From NCBI GenBank assembly GCA_035318985.1, contig DATHDP010000030.1, positions 1 through 49,794 on the forward strand: a DNA stretch of 49,794 bases. The letters run 5' to 3'. Positions within the stretch are counted from its first letter, which is position 1; every line of letters starts with the position of its first letter. The notes under the pieces are model-generated. The model searched no databases. It was not told the DNA's origin and saw only the letters and a list, made by a program, of their open reading frames with translations. Both the position numbers and the translations under genes were made by a program. Shown piece after piece: positions 16,638 through 24,348 of this stretch. This DNA is from VBAS01 sp035318985. Its GTDB lineage: Bacteria; Bacteroidota; Bacteroidia; Chitinophagales; Chitinophagaceae.

Positions 16638-17867
16638 CTAATTCTGCCCGCCTTTTGCCTTGAAGAATGTAGTTGAGAAATTATATTTGAAAGAGAACTG
16701 GATCTTCGTACAAGGTGCTTTAAAACCATCTTCTCCTTCCCGCTGGCCCCACTGAAATTCAACCGCAGCCATAGTATTTTTGACTGGAGTAGTACCAATA
16801 GTGAGCGAGGCATACTGACCGTATTTATAAGACGTGGTGTGTGCGGCAGTTGCTGTGTTCTCTATAGAAACACTTGAGTAACCAAGAGATGTCCACCAGG
16901 TGGGATTCCAGTTATGATCGATCCATGCCATTATCCCGGTAACCGGCAAGGCTTTACCATCAATAGGTTTGGATGGAACACCGGTAACAACAGTGCCGAC
17001 GTCATTAGGCGCATCCTGCATATAATTTTCAATGCCTTCGCCATACACAATGTTACCTCTGAATACTGTGTTCTTTGTTAAATTGATCGCCGCACTCAAA
17101 TGGGCTCCCCATCCCGTAGCGCTTCCACTGAGATCAGTGCCGCCTTTATTAACGCGGGTATCTACCCATTTCAATGGGCGAAAGATACCTGCCAATTGAA
17201 CGCTACCCCATTTACCCCGTTTTTTAAAATGGGCAGAAACATCAGGAGCGGAAAGTTTAGCTTTTACACTGTCCAGTGCTGGAAGTTCAGGGATCGAAAT
17301 TGTGCCCTTGTCTGCGCCGGCACCCGGACGTTCCAGGGCAATCCATAATTCTTTATCAGCATCATTTATCGGCATAAACCGAACTTGTACATTCCTGTAA
17401 TACACCATACCACTAGGACCCCAGTATTCAACTGTGTTCGGCCATACATCAGCATCCATAAAGGGCGAAGTGGCCTGACCGGCAAGAAATTTTCCTAATT
17501 GGCCATAAGCATAGCGCAACCGCATAGTGGTTTGTCCTTCATCTGAACCGGTACCAAACATATCAAACTCGAACCTTACAGTCAGATCACCCATTTTTGT
17601 AGGTGTGTAGCCTGCTACACCAAAACGTGTTTGTCTTACTCCAAAGAACCATGTTCCATTCGGTGCAAACTGGTCTTTGTATTTGGGCAGGCGGTTTATT
17701 CTTAACGCGTCGAACCATCTCGGGTCAATCTGATCAAAATTGTAACCCATATCCACCATGGCGAAACCATAGACTTCAAGGCTTTTTTGTGGTAATGAAT
17801 CGTTTTGTGCATTGACGGCAATAAAACTGCACGTTGTAATAAATAATAATAAAATTTTCGATTTCAT
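16638..17867 (-). CDS. DcaP-like trimeric outer-membrane porin
   Basis: This protein has about 409 residues from ATG 17867; a TTG two codons upstream is possible but less likely. The signal peptide is KILLLFITTCSFIAVNA-Q. The mature protein begins LEVYGFAMVDMGYNF, then FFGVRQTRFGVAGYTP and GDLTVRFEFDMFGTG. This block and the later GQATSPFMDADVWPNTVEYWGP are typical of DcaP-like transporters related to dicarboxylic acid uptake porins. The C-terminal strand (IQFSFKYNFSTTFF) is barrel-like. It is the first gene before glutaminase and is likely the outer-membrane entry for amino acids or dicarboxylates used by this locus. Confidence 0.8.
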   Translation of the reverse strand: MKSKILLLFITTCSFIAVNAQNDSLPQKSLEVYGFAMVDMGYNFDQIDPRWFDALRINRLPKYKDQFAPNGTWFFGVRQTRFGVAGYTPTKMGDLTVRFEFDMFGTGSDEGQTTMRLRYAYGQLGKFLAGQATSPFMDADVWPNTVEYWGPSGMVYYRNVQVRFMPINDADKELWIALERPGAGADKGTISIPELPALDSVKAKLSAPDVSAHFKKRGKWGSVQLAGIFRPLKWVDTRVNKGGTDLSGSATGWGAHLSAAINLTKNTVFRGNIVYGEGIENYMQDAPNDVGTVVTGVPSKPIDGKALPVTGIMAWIDHNWNPTWWTSLGYSSVSIENTATAAHTTSYKYGQYASLTIGTTPVKNTMAAVEFQWGQREGEDGFKAPCTKIQFSFKYNFSTTFFKAKGGQN

Positions 17868-17879
17868 AAACAAGTGATT

Positions 17880-17901
17880 TAATGTTTAATGTTTAATGTT
17901 A
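17880..17901. repeat. TTTAATG heptamer repeated three times upstream of the DcaP-like porin
   Basis: Three direct copies of TTTAATG lie about 15-35 bp upstream of the porin start, in the expected promoter or 5'UTR region. They could be slippage-prone or a regulator site. Confidence 0.5.
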
Positions 17902-18006
17902 GGAGATTAGTAACCTATCTTTTATTTAAATTGACGGATAAGTTCAAATTTAAAGTCATTCAAAATATTACAATAACCAATAACAACAAAGTACGGGGTA
18001 CAAATC

Positions 18007-18028
18007 AATAATCATTACGATGATTATT
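18007..18028. promoter_or_regulatory. Inverted repeat between aguA and the DcaP-like porin
   Basis: AATAATCAT (18007-18015) is mirrored by ATGATTATT (18020-18028) with a 4-bp spacer. It lies 140 bp upstream of the porin start and 27 bp after the aguA stop. Without a T-run it fits an operator better than a terminator. Confidence 0.4.
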
Positions 18029-18054
18029 ATGACACTAATCAGTAGTAGTAGGTT

Positions 18055-19143
18055 TCAACTTGCAGGTTCCTGTTGGCTTAAACAATGAAAACTTCCTAAG
18101 CCCCAGATAATTTCAGTGGAGTCAATGCCGATAACTTCTCGCCCAGAAAAACATTCAGAAATTATTTGCAATGCCCGGTCATCTTTTTCAGAATTAAAGA
18201 TAGGAACAATTACGTATTTATTGCAAATAAAAAAATTGGCATAGCTGCATGGAAGACGCTGACCTTCGTATTCCAAATGATCGGGCATTGGGAGCTCAAC
18301 AATGTTTAATTGCTTGCCATTCAGCAAGCGCATTGCTTTAAGTTGTTTGAGATTTTTTTCAAGCAATGCATGATTTTCATCGTTCACATTTTCTTCTATC
18401 ACGGTAATTACAGTATCCTCATTTACGAAACGAACTGTGTCATCAATATGGCCGTCAGTGTCATCACCTACGATTCCTTCATCCACCCAAAGCACTTGCT
18501 CCTGCCCGTAATAGTGGTATAAATATTCTTCGATCTGTTTTTGATTTAAATGAGGATTACGATTTTGATTTAATAAACAAAGTTTTGAAGTAATTACAGT
18601 TCCCTTTCCATTAAAATCAACTGAACCACCTTCCATGATAATTCCCGGATGATAAACAGGAATATCATAATGCTGTCCAATTTTAGTTGGTATAATATCA
18701 TCCAGGTCACAGGGTAAATATTTTCCGCCCCAGGCATTATAATTCCAATCGACAATCACTTTTTTTATATCAGCTTTGGGATTTATTAAAAATGCAGGGC
18801 CATGATCACGACACCATGCATCGTTAGTTGGGTGAAAGAAAAATTCTACTTGAGTTAGATCCACATCTTCCTTTTGTAAACAGCTTATTCCAAAGGCTTT
18901 CATTGCTTCATCATTCACATTGATGCGCACCTTTTCACTCTGCGCTAAATATTTTACAAAGCGACTATAATAAGGATAAATGGTATGAATTTTTCCCGGC
19001 CATGATGCTTCCTTGTGTGGCCAGCTTAGCCATGTAGCAACATGTGGAGCAAATTCAGCGGGGAAATAATAACCGAGGTCTTTGGGTGTTCGTAAGTCCG
19101 GAAGTCCGGAAGACGGTAAGTCCGAAAGATTTTTTTTCTCCAA
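18055..19143 (-). CDS. aguA: Agmatine deiminase with a repeat-derived N-terminus
   Basis: This 362-residue cytoplasmic enzyme converts agmatine to N-carbamoylputrescine and ammonia. The domain starts at GYYFPAEFAPHVATWLSWPH. The guanidine-binding and catalytic parts include DAWCRDHGPAFL, DWNYNAWGGKY, EGGSVDFNGKG and the nucleophile cysteine in GLGSFHCLSQQ at the C-terminus. No ATG exists before the conserved domain; the only plausible start is TTG 19143. The residues between that start and the domain (LSDLPSSGLPDLRTP) are translated from a genomic octamer repeat that also occurs twice elsewhere in the window. The partner gene aguB lies 500 bp upstream, with a broken four-helix-bundle gene in between. 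Confidence 0.88.
   Translation of the reverse strand: MEKKNLSDLPSSGLPDLRTPKDLGYYFPAEFAPHVATWLSWPHKEASWPGKIHTIYPYYSRFVKYLAQSEKVRINVNDEAMKAFGISCLQKEDVDLTQVEFFFHPTNDAWCRDHGPAFLINPKADIKKVIVDWNYNAWGGKYLPCDLDDIIPTKIGQHYDIPVYHPGIIMEGGSVDFNGKGTVITSKLCLLNQNRNPHLNQKQIEEYLYHYYGQEQVLWVDEGIVGDDTDGHIDDTVRFVNEDTVITVIEENVNDENHALLEKNLKQLKAMRLLNGKQLNIVELPMPDHLEYEGQRLPCSYANFFICNKYVIVPIFNSEKDDRALQIISECFSGREVIGIDSTEIIWGLGSFHCLSQQEPAS
19091..19130. repeat. Octamer repeat (AAGWCSGN)n, copy 1, inside the aguA 5' end
   Basis: Five consecutive 8-bp units of the form AAGTCCGG / AAGACGGT / AAGTCCGA. The copy is in-frame with aguA and encodes part of its N-terminus. It belongs to the same family as 19571-19654 and 23036-23131. 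Confidence 0.7.
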
Positions 19144-19155
19144 TTTGATTGGTTT

Positions 19156-19510
19156 TTATTTTAATGACTTGCGTAATGAATTTATCATTACAAGTATTTC
19201 TTCGCACATTTTGTATATTTTTTCAAACTTGTCTTTTGCTATATAACCTCTTCTTTGCGCTAAATTATAAACAACTCACAACTTCAATATTTGAACGTAA
19301 AGCAATTCCAAGAAATCTACCAAATTCCGGATTAGACTGTCCCGTTGAGCCTTCAGCGATATTTAATGAAACTGAATCGGCAGCTCTTTTTATTTGTGAT
19401 GCCAAAACATAGATCTCATCTTTAGGGAATGTTTTTGTAAGCTGATTCACTTCATCCGAAAGATCAAGAGATTTTTGCCAAACAATTAATTTTTCAAATT
19501 TGAAAGCCAT
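19156..19510 (-). pseudogene. Four-helix-bundle protein (S23/IVS-like), frameshifted
   Basis: The first 81 codons encode FEKLIVWQKSLDLSDEV, ASQIKRAADSVSLNIAEGS and GRFLGIALRSNIEVVSCL, which is the typical start of the ~118-residue four-helix-bundle family also found inside 23S rRNA intervening sequences. A stop follows at 19265, but another frame directly continues LAQRRGYIAKDKFEKIYK and ends INSLRKSLK at 19156, the usual family C-terminus. One extra A in the TATAATTTA stretch (about 19263) explains the break: the expected reading is CLYLAQRRGY. So this is a recent single-base pseudogene, or a sequencing error. It lies between aguB and aguA and is flanked on both sides by the octamer repeat. 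Confidence 0.75.
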
Positions 19511-19570
19511 AATTCAAAATTTTAAGGTTAAGAATATTATTCCTACTTCAGAACCTTAACTATTATCTGT

Positions 19571-19654
19571 AGTCCGAAAGTCCGTAAGACGGAAAGTCTG
19601 TTATGTTTTTGTTTTGTCTTTCCGACTTCCGGACTTTCCGTCTTCCCGACTATT
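19571..19654. repeat. Octamer repeat (AAGWCSGN)n, copy 2, inverted arms upstream of the four-helix-bundle gene
   Basis: The left arm (19571-19598) is AGTCCGAA-AGTCCGTA-AGACGGAA-AGTC. The right arm (19616-19654) carries the same octamers on the other strand. They can fold into an imperfect hairpin around a T-rich loop. The right arm runs into the 3' end of aguB, whose stop is at 19650. Confidence 0.7.
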
Positions 19655-20525
19655 CTTCATCAATAAATCTTTGAGTAATGGGTTGATAAGAATCGATTCT
19701 TCTGTCTCTCAGGAATGGCCAGTGTGTTCTGAAGAAATCTGTTTTTTCAGTATCAATTTCTACTACAGATACTTCTTCTTTATCATGAGATGCTTTATAT
19801 ATTAAAGTACCAAAAGGGTTACTAACGAATGAGCCACCCCAAAATTTCATAGCACCGTCTTGTTCCAAACCAACACGATTCACACTCACAACATGTACTG
19901 CATTTGCTACAGCATGACTTCTTTGGATAGTTTGCCATGCATTGTATTGCTCTGTATTTGTCGCTTCATCTTGAGAAGTAGCCCAACCAATAGCCGTTGG
20001 ATAAAATAAAATTTCAGCACCCATCAATGAAGTAATTCTTGCAGCTTCAGGATACCATTGATCCCAGCATATCAACACGCCAAAAGTTGCATATTTTGTT
20101 TTAAAAACTTTATAGCCAAGGTCACCGGGAGTAAAATAGAATTTTTCATAGTAAGCAGGATCATCAGGTATGTGCATCTTCCTGTATTTGCCGAGATAAG
20201 AACCATCTGCATCTAGCACCGCAGTTGTGTTATGATAAATACCCTGAGCTCTTTTTTCAAAGAGTGATGCAATGATCACGACATTTAATTCTTTTGCCAG
20301 CTTGCTCAAAGCATCTGATGAAGGGCCAGGTATGGGTTCAGCCAATTTGAAATTTTCATAATCTTCTACATCGCAGAAATAAAGCGAAGTAAACAATTCC
20401 TGCAAGCAAACGATCTGAGCACCCTTTGCAGCAGCTTCTTTTACTTTTTCTATAGCCTTTTGCAAATTCGCCTCTTTATTGTTCGAACAACTCATCTGCA
20501 CTAAACCAACTTTTACTTTTGACAT
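19650..20525 (-). CDS. aguB: N-carbamoylputrescine amidase
   Basis: This 291-residue nitrilase-superfamily enzyme hydrolyses N-carbamoylputrescine to putrescine, CO2 and ammonia. The catalytic Glu-Lys-Cys triad is E43 (CLQELF), K116 (YRKMHIPDD) and C153 (ICWDQWYPEA). The length and the FYFTPGD and FYPTAIGW blocks are typical of AguB. It starts with ATG 20525 right after the ilvA terminator hairpin and is presumably co-regulated with aguA downstream. The aguA-aguB pair gives the arginine-decarboxylase route to putrescine. Confidence 0.92.
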   Translation of the reverse strand: MSKVKVGLVQMSCSNNKEANLQKAIEKVKEAAAKGAQIVCLQELFTSLYFCDVEDYENFKLAEPIPGPSSDALSKLAKELNVVIIASLFEKRAQGIYHNTTAVLDADGSYLGKYRKMHIPDDPAYYEKFYFTPGDLGYKVFKTKYATFGVLICWDQWYPEAARITSLMGAEILFYPTAIGWATSQDEATNTEQYNAWQTIQRSHAVANAVHVVSVNRVGLEQDGAMKFWGGSFVSNPFGTLIYKASHDKEEVSVVEIDTEKTDFFRTHWPFLRDRRIDSYQPITQRFIDEE

Positions 20526-20546
20526 CTTTATATTTTTAAATAAAAA

Positions 20547-20565
20547 GCCCCGCTGTTAGCGGGGC
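20547..20565 (-). terminator. Rho-independent terminator after ilvA
   Basis: GCCCCGCT (20547-20554) pairs with AGCGGGGC (20558-20565) with a 3-nt loop. On the minus strand it is followed by five T. It closes the ilv transcript ahead of aguB. Confidence 0.85.
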
Positions 20566-20594
20566 AAAACTAATTAAAAATCAGTTATGAAATT

Positions 20595-21887
20595 TTAAAC
20601 AAGATAACTGAACAACGTATTATCCTTACTCAATTCAGTATATCCAATATGATATTTATTCAGATTATTTACGAGAGCATCGTAATCTTCGCGGCTCTTC
20701 AATTCTATACCAACCAATGCCGGTCCTGCTTCCTTATTATTCTTTTGCATGTACTCAAACCGTGTAATATCATCAGTAGGTCCAAGAACATTGTTTACAA
20801 ATTCTTTTAAAGCGCCGGGACGTTGTGCAAAGTTGATCAGGAAATAATGTTTAAGCCCTTCATATTGCAGGCTTCTTTCTTTGATCTCCTGCATACGATC
20901 TATATCATTATTACTTCCGCTGACAATACATACCACAGTTTTGTATCTTATTTCATTGGCAAAATCATCCAATGCAGCAATAGATAATGCACCTGCTGGT
21001 TCAACCACGATCGCATCTTCATTATATAATTTTAAAATGGTTGAACAAACTTTTCCTTCGGATATAAGATGCATGTCATCCAATACTTCTTTGCAAATAG
21101 GAAAAGTAATATCACCAACTCTTTTTACAGCAGCACCATCAACAAAACGGTCGATGTTATCGAGTGTAACAGGTGAACCTTTCTTTAATGCTTCATACAT
21201 TGCCGGTGCACCTTCAGGCTCCAGTCCTATGATCTTTGTTTTTGGAGAGTAAGTTTTGAAATAAGAACCAACACCTGCACATAATCCACCACCGCCGATC
21301 GGGAGAAATAAATAATCTACATAGTTTAAGTCTTCCAGGATCTCAACTCCAACGGTTCCCTGGCCTTCAATGATCCTGTGATCATCAAAAGGAGGAATGA
21401 AGACCATGCCATTATCTTCTGTATATTTTTTTGCGATAATGGCACAATCATCAAATGTATCACCAACCAGTTTTATTTCCACGTTACCATCGCCATGCAT
21501 TTGTGTTTGTTTCACTTTCTGATTAGGAGTGATGGTCGGCATGAAGACAACACCTTTTGCATTTAGTTTTTTGCAACTGAATGCAAATCCCTGTGCATGA
21601 TTTCCTGCGCTGGCACAAACAACCCCTCTATCCAATTGTTCCTTTGGCAGGCTGCTCATCATGTTATAAGCGCCGCGTAGTTTATAACTTCTTACTACCT
21701 GCAGATCTTCCCGTTTCAAAAAAACATTACAATCATATTTTTTTGAAAGATGGGTGCTGCGTTGCAAAGGAGTTTTTGTTACGATCTTTTTCAATCGTAA
21801 GGCTGCGCCAGCAAAATCTAACCCAGCCGCTCCGCCATATGGCGGAGGGCCTTGAAGATTTCCTTTATTTGAGATTACTTTTTCCAT
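20595..21887 (-). CDS. ilvA: Threonine ammonia-lyase (biosynthetic threonine dehydratase)
   Basis: This 430-residue PLP enzyme converts threonine to 2-oxobutanoate, the first committed step to isoleucine. The PLP lysine is in RSYKLRGAYN. The glycine-rich PIGGGGLCAGVG loop holds the phosphate, and VSGSNND precedes a single C-terminal ACT-like domain (from about residue 345; HYFLINFAQRPGALKEF). This fits the shorter CxxC-free, one-ACT type. The first 25 residues are unusual: LQGPPPYGGAAGL, just before LDFAGAALRLKKIV, is encoded by a perfect 18-bp palindrome that looks like an inserted repeat. The start is ATG 21887, 21 bp after the ilvC stop. Confidence 0.92.
   Translation of the reverse strand: MEKVISNKGNLQGPPPYGGAAGLDFAGAALRLKKIVTKTPLQRSTHLSKKYDCNVFLKREDLQVVRSYKLRGAYNMMSSLPKEQLDRGVVCASAGNHAQGFAFSCKKLNAKGVVFMPTITPNQKVKQTQMHGDGNVEIKLVGDTFDDCAIIAKKYTEDNGMVFIPPFDDHRIIEGQGTVGVEILEDLNYVDYLFLPIGGGGLCAGVGSYFKTYSPKTKIIGLEPEGAPAMYEALKKGSPVTLDNIDRFVDGAAVKRVGDITFPICKEVLDDMHLISEGKVCSTILKLYNEDAIVVEPAGALSIAALDDFANEIRYKTVVCIVSGSNNDIDRMQEIKERSLQYEGLKHYFLINFAQRPGALKEFVNNVLGPTDDITRFEYMQKNNKEAGPALVGIELKSREDYDALVNNLNKYHIGYTELSKDNTLFSYLV
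21830..21847. repeat. Perfect 18-bp palindrome inside the ilvA coding start
   Basis: CTCCGCCATATGGCGGAG reads identically on both strands and encodes PPPYGG in the N-terminal extension of IlvA. It resembles short dispersed palindromes common between genes in Bacteroidota, here in-frame in a gene. Confidence 0.75.
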
Positions 21888-21908
21888 TTCAATTTTCTAA
21901 TGGTGTAT

Positions 21909-22994
21909 TTATACTACTGGTTCAGCTTTTTTCTTTTCTGTTTTTGCCGGCTGATTTTCCGGACGCAATGAACGAACAGTTTTGCCTGCCTGCCATAATT
22001 CACTTTCACGTAATTCTTTTAATTCTTCTTCAAGCTTTTCCCTGTAATCAGCTTTACTGTTGCTATCAATTGAACGTTGACTTTCTTTGCCCGCTGCAAC
22101 ACTTTCATATAGTTCTTTAAATACAGGTGCCGTCGCATCACGGAATTTTTTCCACCAATCCAATGCGCCACGTTGTGCAGTTGTTGAACAGTTGGCGTAC
22201 ATCCAATCCATTCCATTCTCAGCAACTAATGGCATCAATGATTGTGTTAATTCTTCAACTGTTTCATTAAATGCTTCAGAAGGAGAGTGGCCTTTATCAC
22301 GCAATACCTGGTACTGCGCAGCAAAAATTCCTTGTATTGCACCCATCAATGTTCCTCTTTCGCCAGTCAGATCAGAGTAAACTTCTTTTTTGAAATCTGT
22401 TTCAAATAAATAACCACTGCCAACAGCAATACCGAGTGCGATCACCCTGTCAAATGCTTTACCCGTTGCATCCTGGAAAATGGCGTAAGAACTATTCAAG
22501 CCGCGACCTTGTAAGAACATTCTGCGAAGAGAAGTTCCTGAACCTTTAGGCGCCACTAAGAATACATCTACATCTTTTGGAGGAATAATATTGGTTTGTT
22601 CATTGAACGTGATACCAAACCCATGAGAAAAATATAATGCCTTGCCTGGAGTTAAATGTTTTTTTACAGTTGGCCATAAAGCAATTTGTGCTGCATCACT
22701 CAAGAGGTAACATATAATAGTACCACGTTGCAGTGCTTCTTCAATTTCAAACAATGTTTCGCCGGGCACAAAACCATCACGTACCGCTTTATCCCATGTC
22801 TTAGAATTTTTACGTTGACCAACGATCACATTGATACCATTATCTTTTTGATTCAATGCCTGGCCAGGACCTTGCACGCCATAACCAATTACCGCTACAG
22901 TTTCGCTCTTTAATACTTCCTGTGCTTTTGCCAGGGGAAATTCTTCACGGGTTACAACGTTTTCTGTTGTGCCGCCGAAATTTAATTTTGCCAT
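21909..22994 (-). CDS. ilvC: Ketol-acid reductoisomerase
   Basis: This 361-residue enzyme isomerises and reduces acetolactate or acetohydroxybutyrate to the dihydroxy acids of valine and isoleucine synthesis. The Rossmann site is VIGYGVQGPGQALNQKDNG. FLVAPKGSGTSLRR, the acidic metal site DLTGERGTLMG and the C-terminal knotted-domain segment EELTQSLMPLVAENG are present. The C-terminus ends in a charged KKKAEPVV tail. It is probably the first gene of the ilvC-ilvA pair, preceded by the octamer repeat. Confidence 0.95.
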   Translation of the reverse strand: MAKLNFGGTTENVVTREEFPLAKAQEVLKSETVAVIGYGVQGPGQALNQKDNGINVIVGQRKNSKTWDKAVRDGFVPGETLFEIEEALQRGTIICYLLSDAAQIALWPTVKKHLTPGKALYFSHGFGITFNEQTNIIPPKDVDVFLVAPKGSGTSLRRMFLQGRGLNSSYAIFQDATGKAFDRVIALGIAVGSGYLFETDFKKEVYSDLTGERGTLMGAIQGIFAAQYQVLRDKGHSPSEAFNETVEELTQSLMPLVAENGMDWMYANCSTTAQRGALDWWKKFRDATAPVFKELYESVAAGKESQRSIDSNSKADYREKLEEELKELRESELWQAGKTVRSLRPENQPAKTEKKKAEPVV

Positions 22995-23035
22995 TGTATT
23001 TGATTTAAACTTTTAAAAATTTGTTTTTGTTATTA

Positions 23036-23131
23036 AGACCGGAAGTCGGTAAGTCCGAAAGTCCGAAGGATAATTTCAAATTATCGGGAAGATTCTTTCT
23101 GACTTCCCGTCTTTCCCGACTTTCGGACAAT
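23036..23131. repeat. Octamer repeat (AAGWCSGN)n, copy 3, between ilvN and ilvC
   Basis: The left arm AAGACCGG-AAGTCGGT-AAGTCCGA-AAGTCCGA (from 23036) faces a right arm ending GACTTTCGGAC (to 23127) on the opposite strand. An inner pair AAATTATC/GATAATTT-like sequence makes a long imperfect hairpin. There is no four-helix-bundle gene here, so the repeat can exist alone. Confidence 0.7.
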
Positions 23132-23134
23132 TCT

Positions 23135-23725
23135 CTACATACTAAACACTTTCTCATTCTCACTCAAAAATTCATTCTCTACCACATCCTCACCCGGCTC
23201 TTTGTATTCAAATGATTTTAATTTTTTATGAAAGCCGTCACTGTCTTTTATGATAGCCACTCTTGCACTTCTTACAAATTCAATTAATCCATAAGGTTCT
23301 AAAACTTTAATGAATGAATCGGTTTCTTCCCGCTGACCACTTACTTCAAATACGGTATAATCTTTTCTTATAACCACGGCCTTTGCGCCAAACTTACTTA
23401 GCAATCGTTCTACTTTTACTTCTTCGGCAATGATCTCAGTGGGCACTTTGTATAGGGCCAGTTCCTGCCAGATGATTTCTTCATTGGTGTTATAATACGC
23501 TTTTAATACTTCTACTTGTTTTTCAATTTGACGGCATAGTTTACGTACTACTTCTTCCACTTCATTAATGACGATCGTAAAGCGATGCACGCTTTCGATC
23601 TCGCTTGGCGAAGTATTTAAGCTTTCCACATTTATCTTTCTTCTTGAAAAGATAATAGCTATACGGTTCAGTAAACCAATTTGGTTTTCTGTGTAAACTG
23701 TTATTGTGTATTCCTGCTTATTCAT
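23135..23725 (-). CDS. ilvN: Acetolactate synthase small (regulatory) subunit
   Basis: This 196-residue protein begins with an ACT domain (EYTITVYTENQIGLLNRIAIIFSRRKINVESL), the valine-sensing module of acetolactate synthase. It is followed by the second conserved domain with VRKDYTVFEVSGQREETDSF and LEPYGLIEFVRSARVAI. It activates the catalytic subunit and confers feedback control. It lies two genes downstream of ilvB with a methyltransferase gene in between. Confidence 0.92.
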   Translation of the reverse strand: MNKQEYTITVYTENQIGLLNRIAIIFSRRKINVESLNTSPSEIESVHRFTIVINEVEEVVRKLCRQIEKQVEVLKAYYNTNEEIIWQELALYKVPTEIIAEEVKVERLLSKFGAKAVVIRKDYTVFEVSGQREETDSFIKVLEPYGLIEFVRSARVAIIKDSDGFHKKLKSFEYKEPGEDVVENEFLSENEKVFSM

Positions 23726-23763
23726 AAAAATGTTTAAAAAATTCGTTTATAATGTTAGTCATT

Positions 23764-24339
23764 TTACTTTTTAGTGATAATAATAATTCCTGTTGACCAA
23801 TTCATTTTTGTCATCAACAGATCATCCCTGCTTTCTAAACCGCTTATGAACGATCTTACTTTTTCATCATGTCCAAACGGCCAGTTTGGTTGCGGAAGCA
23901 TGTCATCAATAATATATAAGCCTCCACTGTTTAGCATTGCAATTGTTTCATCAAACAGATCGTATTTACCCGGCATTGCATCTGCGAAAATGAAATCAAA
24001 TTTCTCTCCTTTATATTCCCTGATCCAGTCGTAAGCATCTGCCAGCATAAATTCAACTCTACTGTCAACAATATTTTTATTTGCAACACCGATCAATATT
24101 TCATTGTTTTCAATTGCGATCAAAGAACTTTTCTCATCCATCCCTGAAACTATCCAGGCTGTTGCCAGTCCTGTACCGGCGCCTAATTCAAGAAACCTGC
24201 CCGATGGTTTTGAAGCTGCCAGTGTTTTTAATAAACTCCCGGTATATAGATCAGAAGCCATATTAAACTGCAATTCAACAGTAGCTTCCTTTATTGCTTC
24301 GTATTCCTCCGGAATTCCAGTAATTTTTTTATCATCCAT
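23764..24339 (-). CDS. Class I SAM-dependent methyltransferase, O-methyltransferase-like
   Basis: This 191-residue protein has motif I as FLELGAGTGLATAWI, an acidic ribose-binding IAIENN after the second strand, FMLADAYDWI and FDFIFADAMPGKYDLFDETI. It resembles the YrrM/caffeoyl-CoA O-methyltransferase group. The substrate is unknown. It starts 9 bp after the ilvB stop and 38 bp before ilvN, so it is embedded in the ilv operon although no step of valine or isoleucine synthesis needs methylation. Confidence 0.8.
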   Translation of the reverse strand: MDDKKITGIPEEYEAIKEATVELQFNMASDLYTGSLLKTLAASKPSGRFLELGAGTGLATAWIVSGMDEKSSLIAIENNEILIGVANKNIVDSRVEFMLADAYDWIREYKGEKFDFIFADAMPGKYDLFDETIAMLNSGGLYIIDDMLPQPNWPFGHDEKVRSFISGLESRDDLLMTKMNWSTGIIIITKK

Positions 24340-24348
24340 ACAGGAAAT

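Noticed and set aside
19571..19654. CRISPR-like reading of the octamer repeats
   Set aside because: The 8-bp units are contiguous without spacers, and no cas genes are present.
21581..22120. 179-codon plus-strand ORF
   Set aside because: Antisense across the ilvA/ilvC junction; its cysteine- and phenylalanine-rich translation is typical of a shadow frame.
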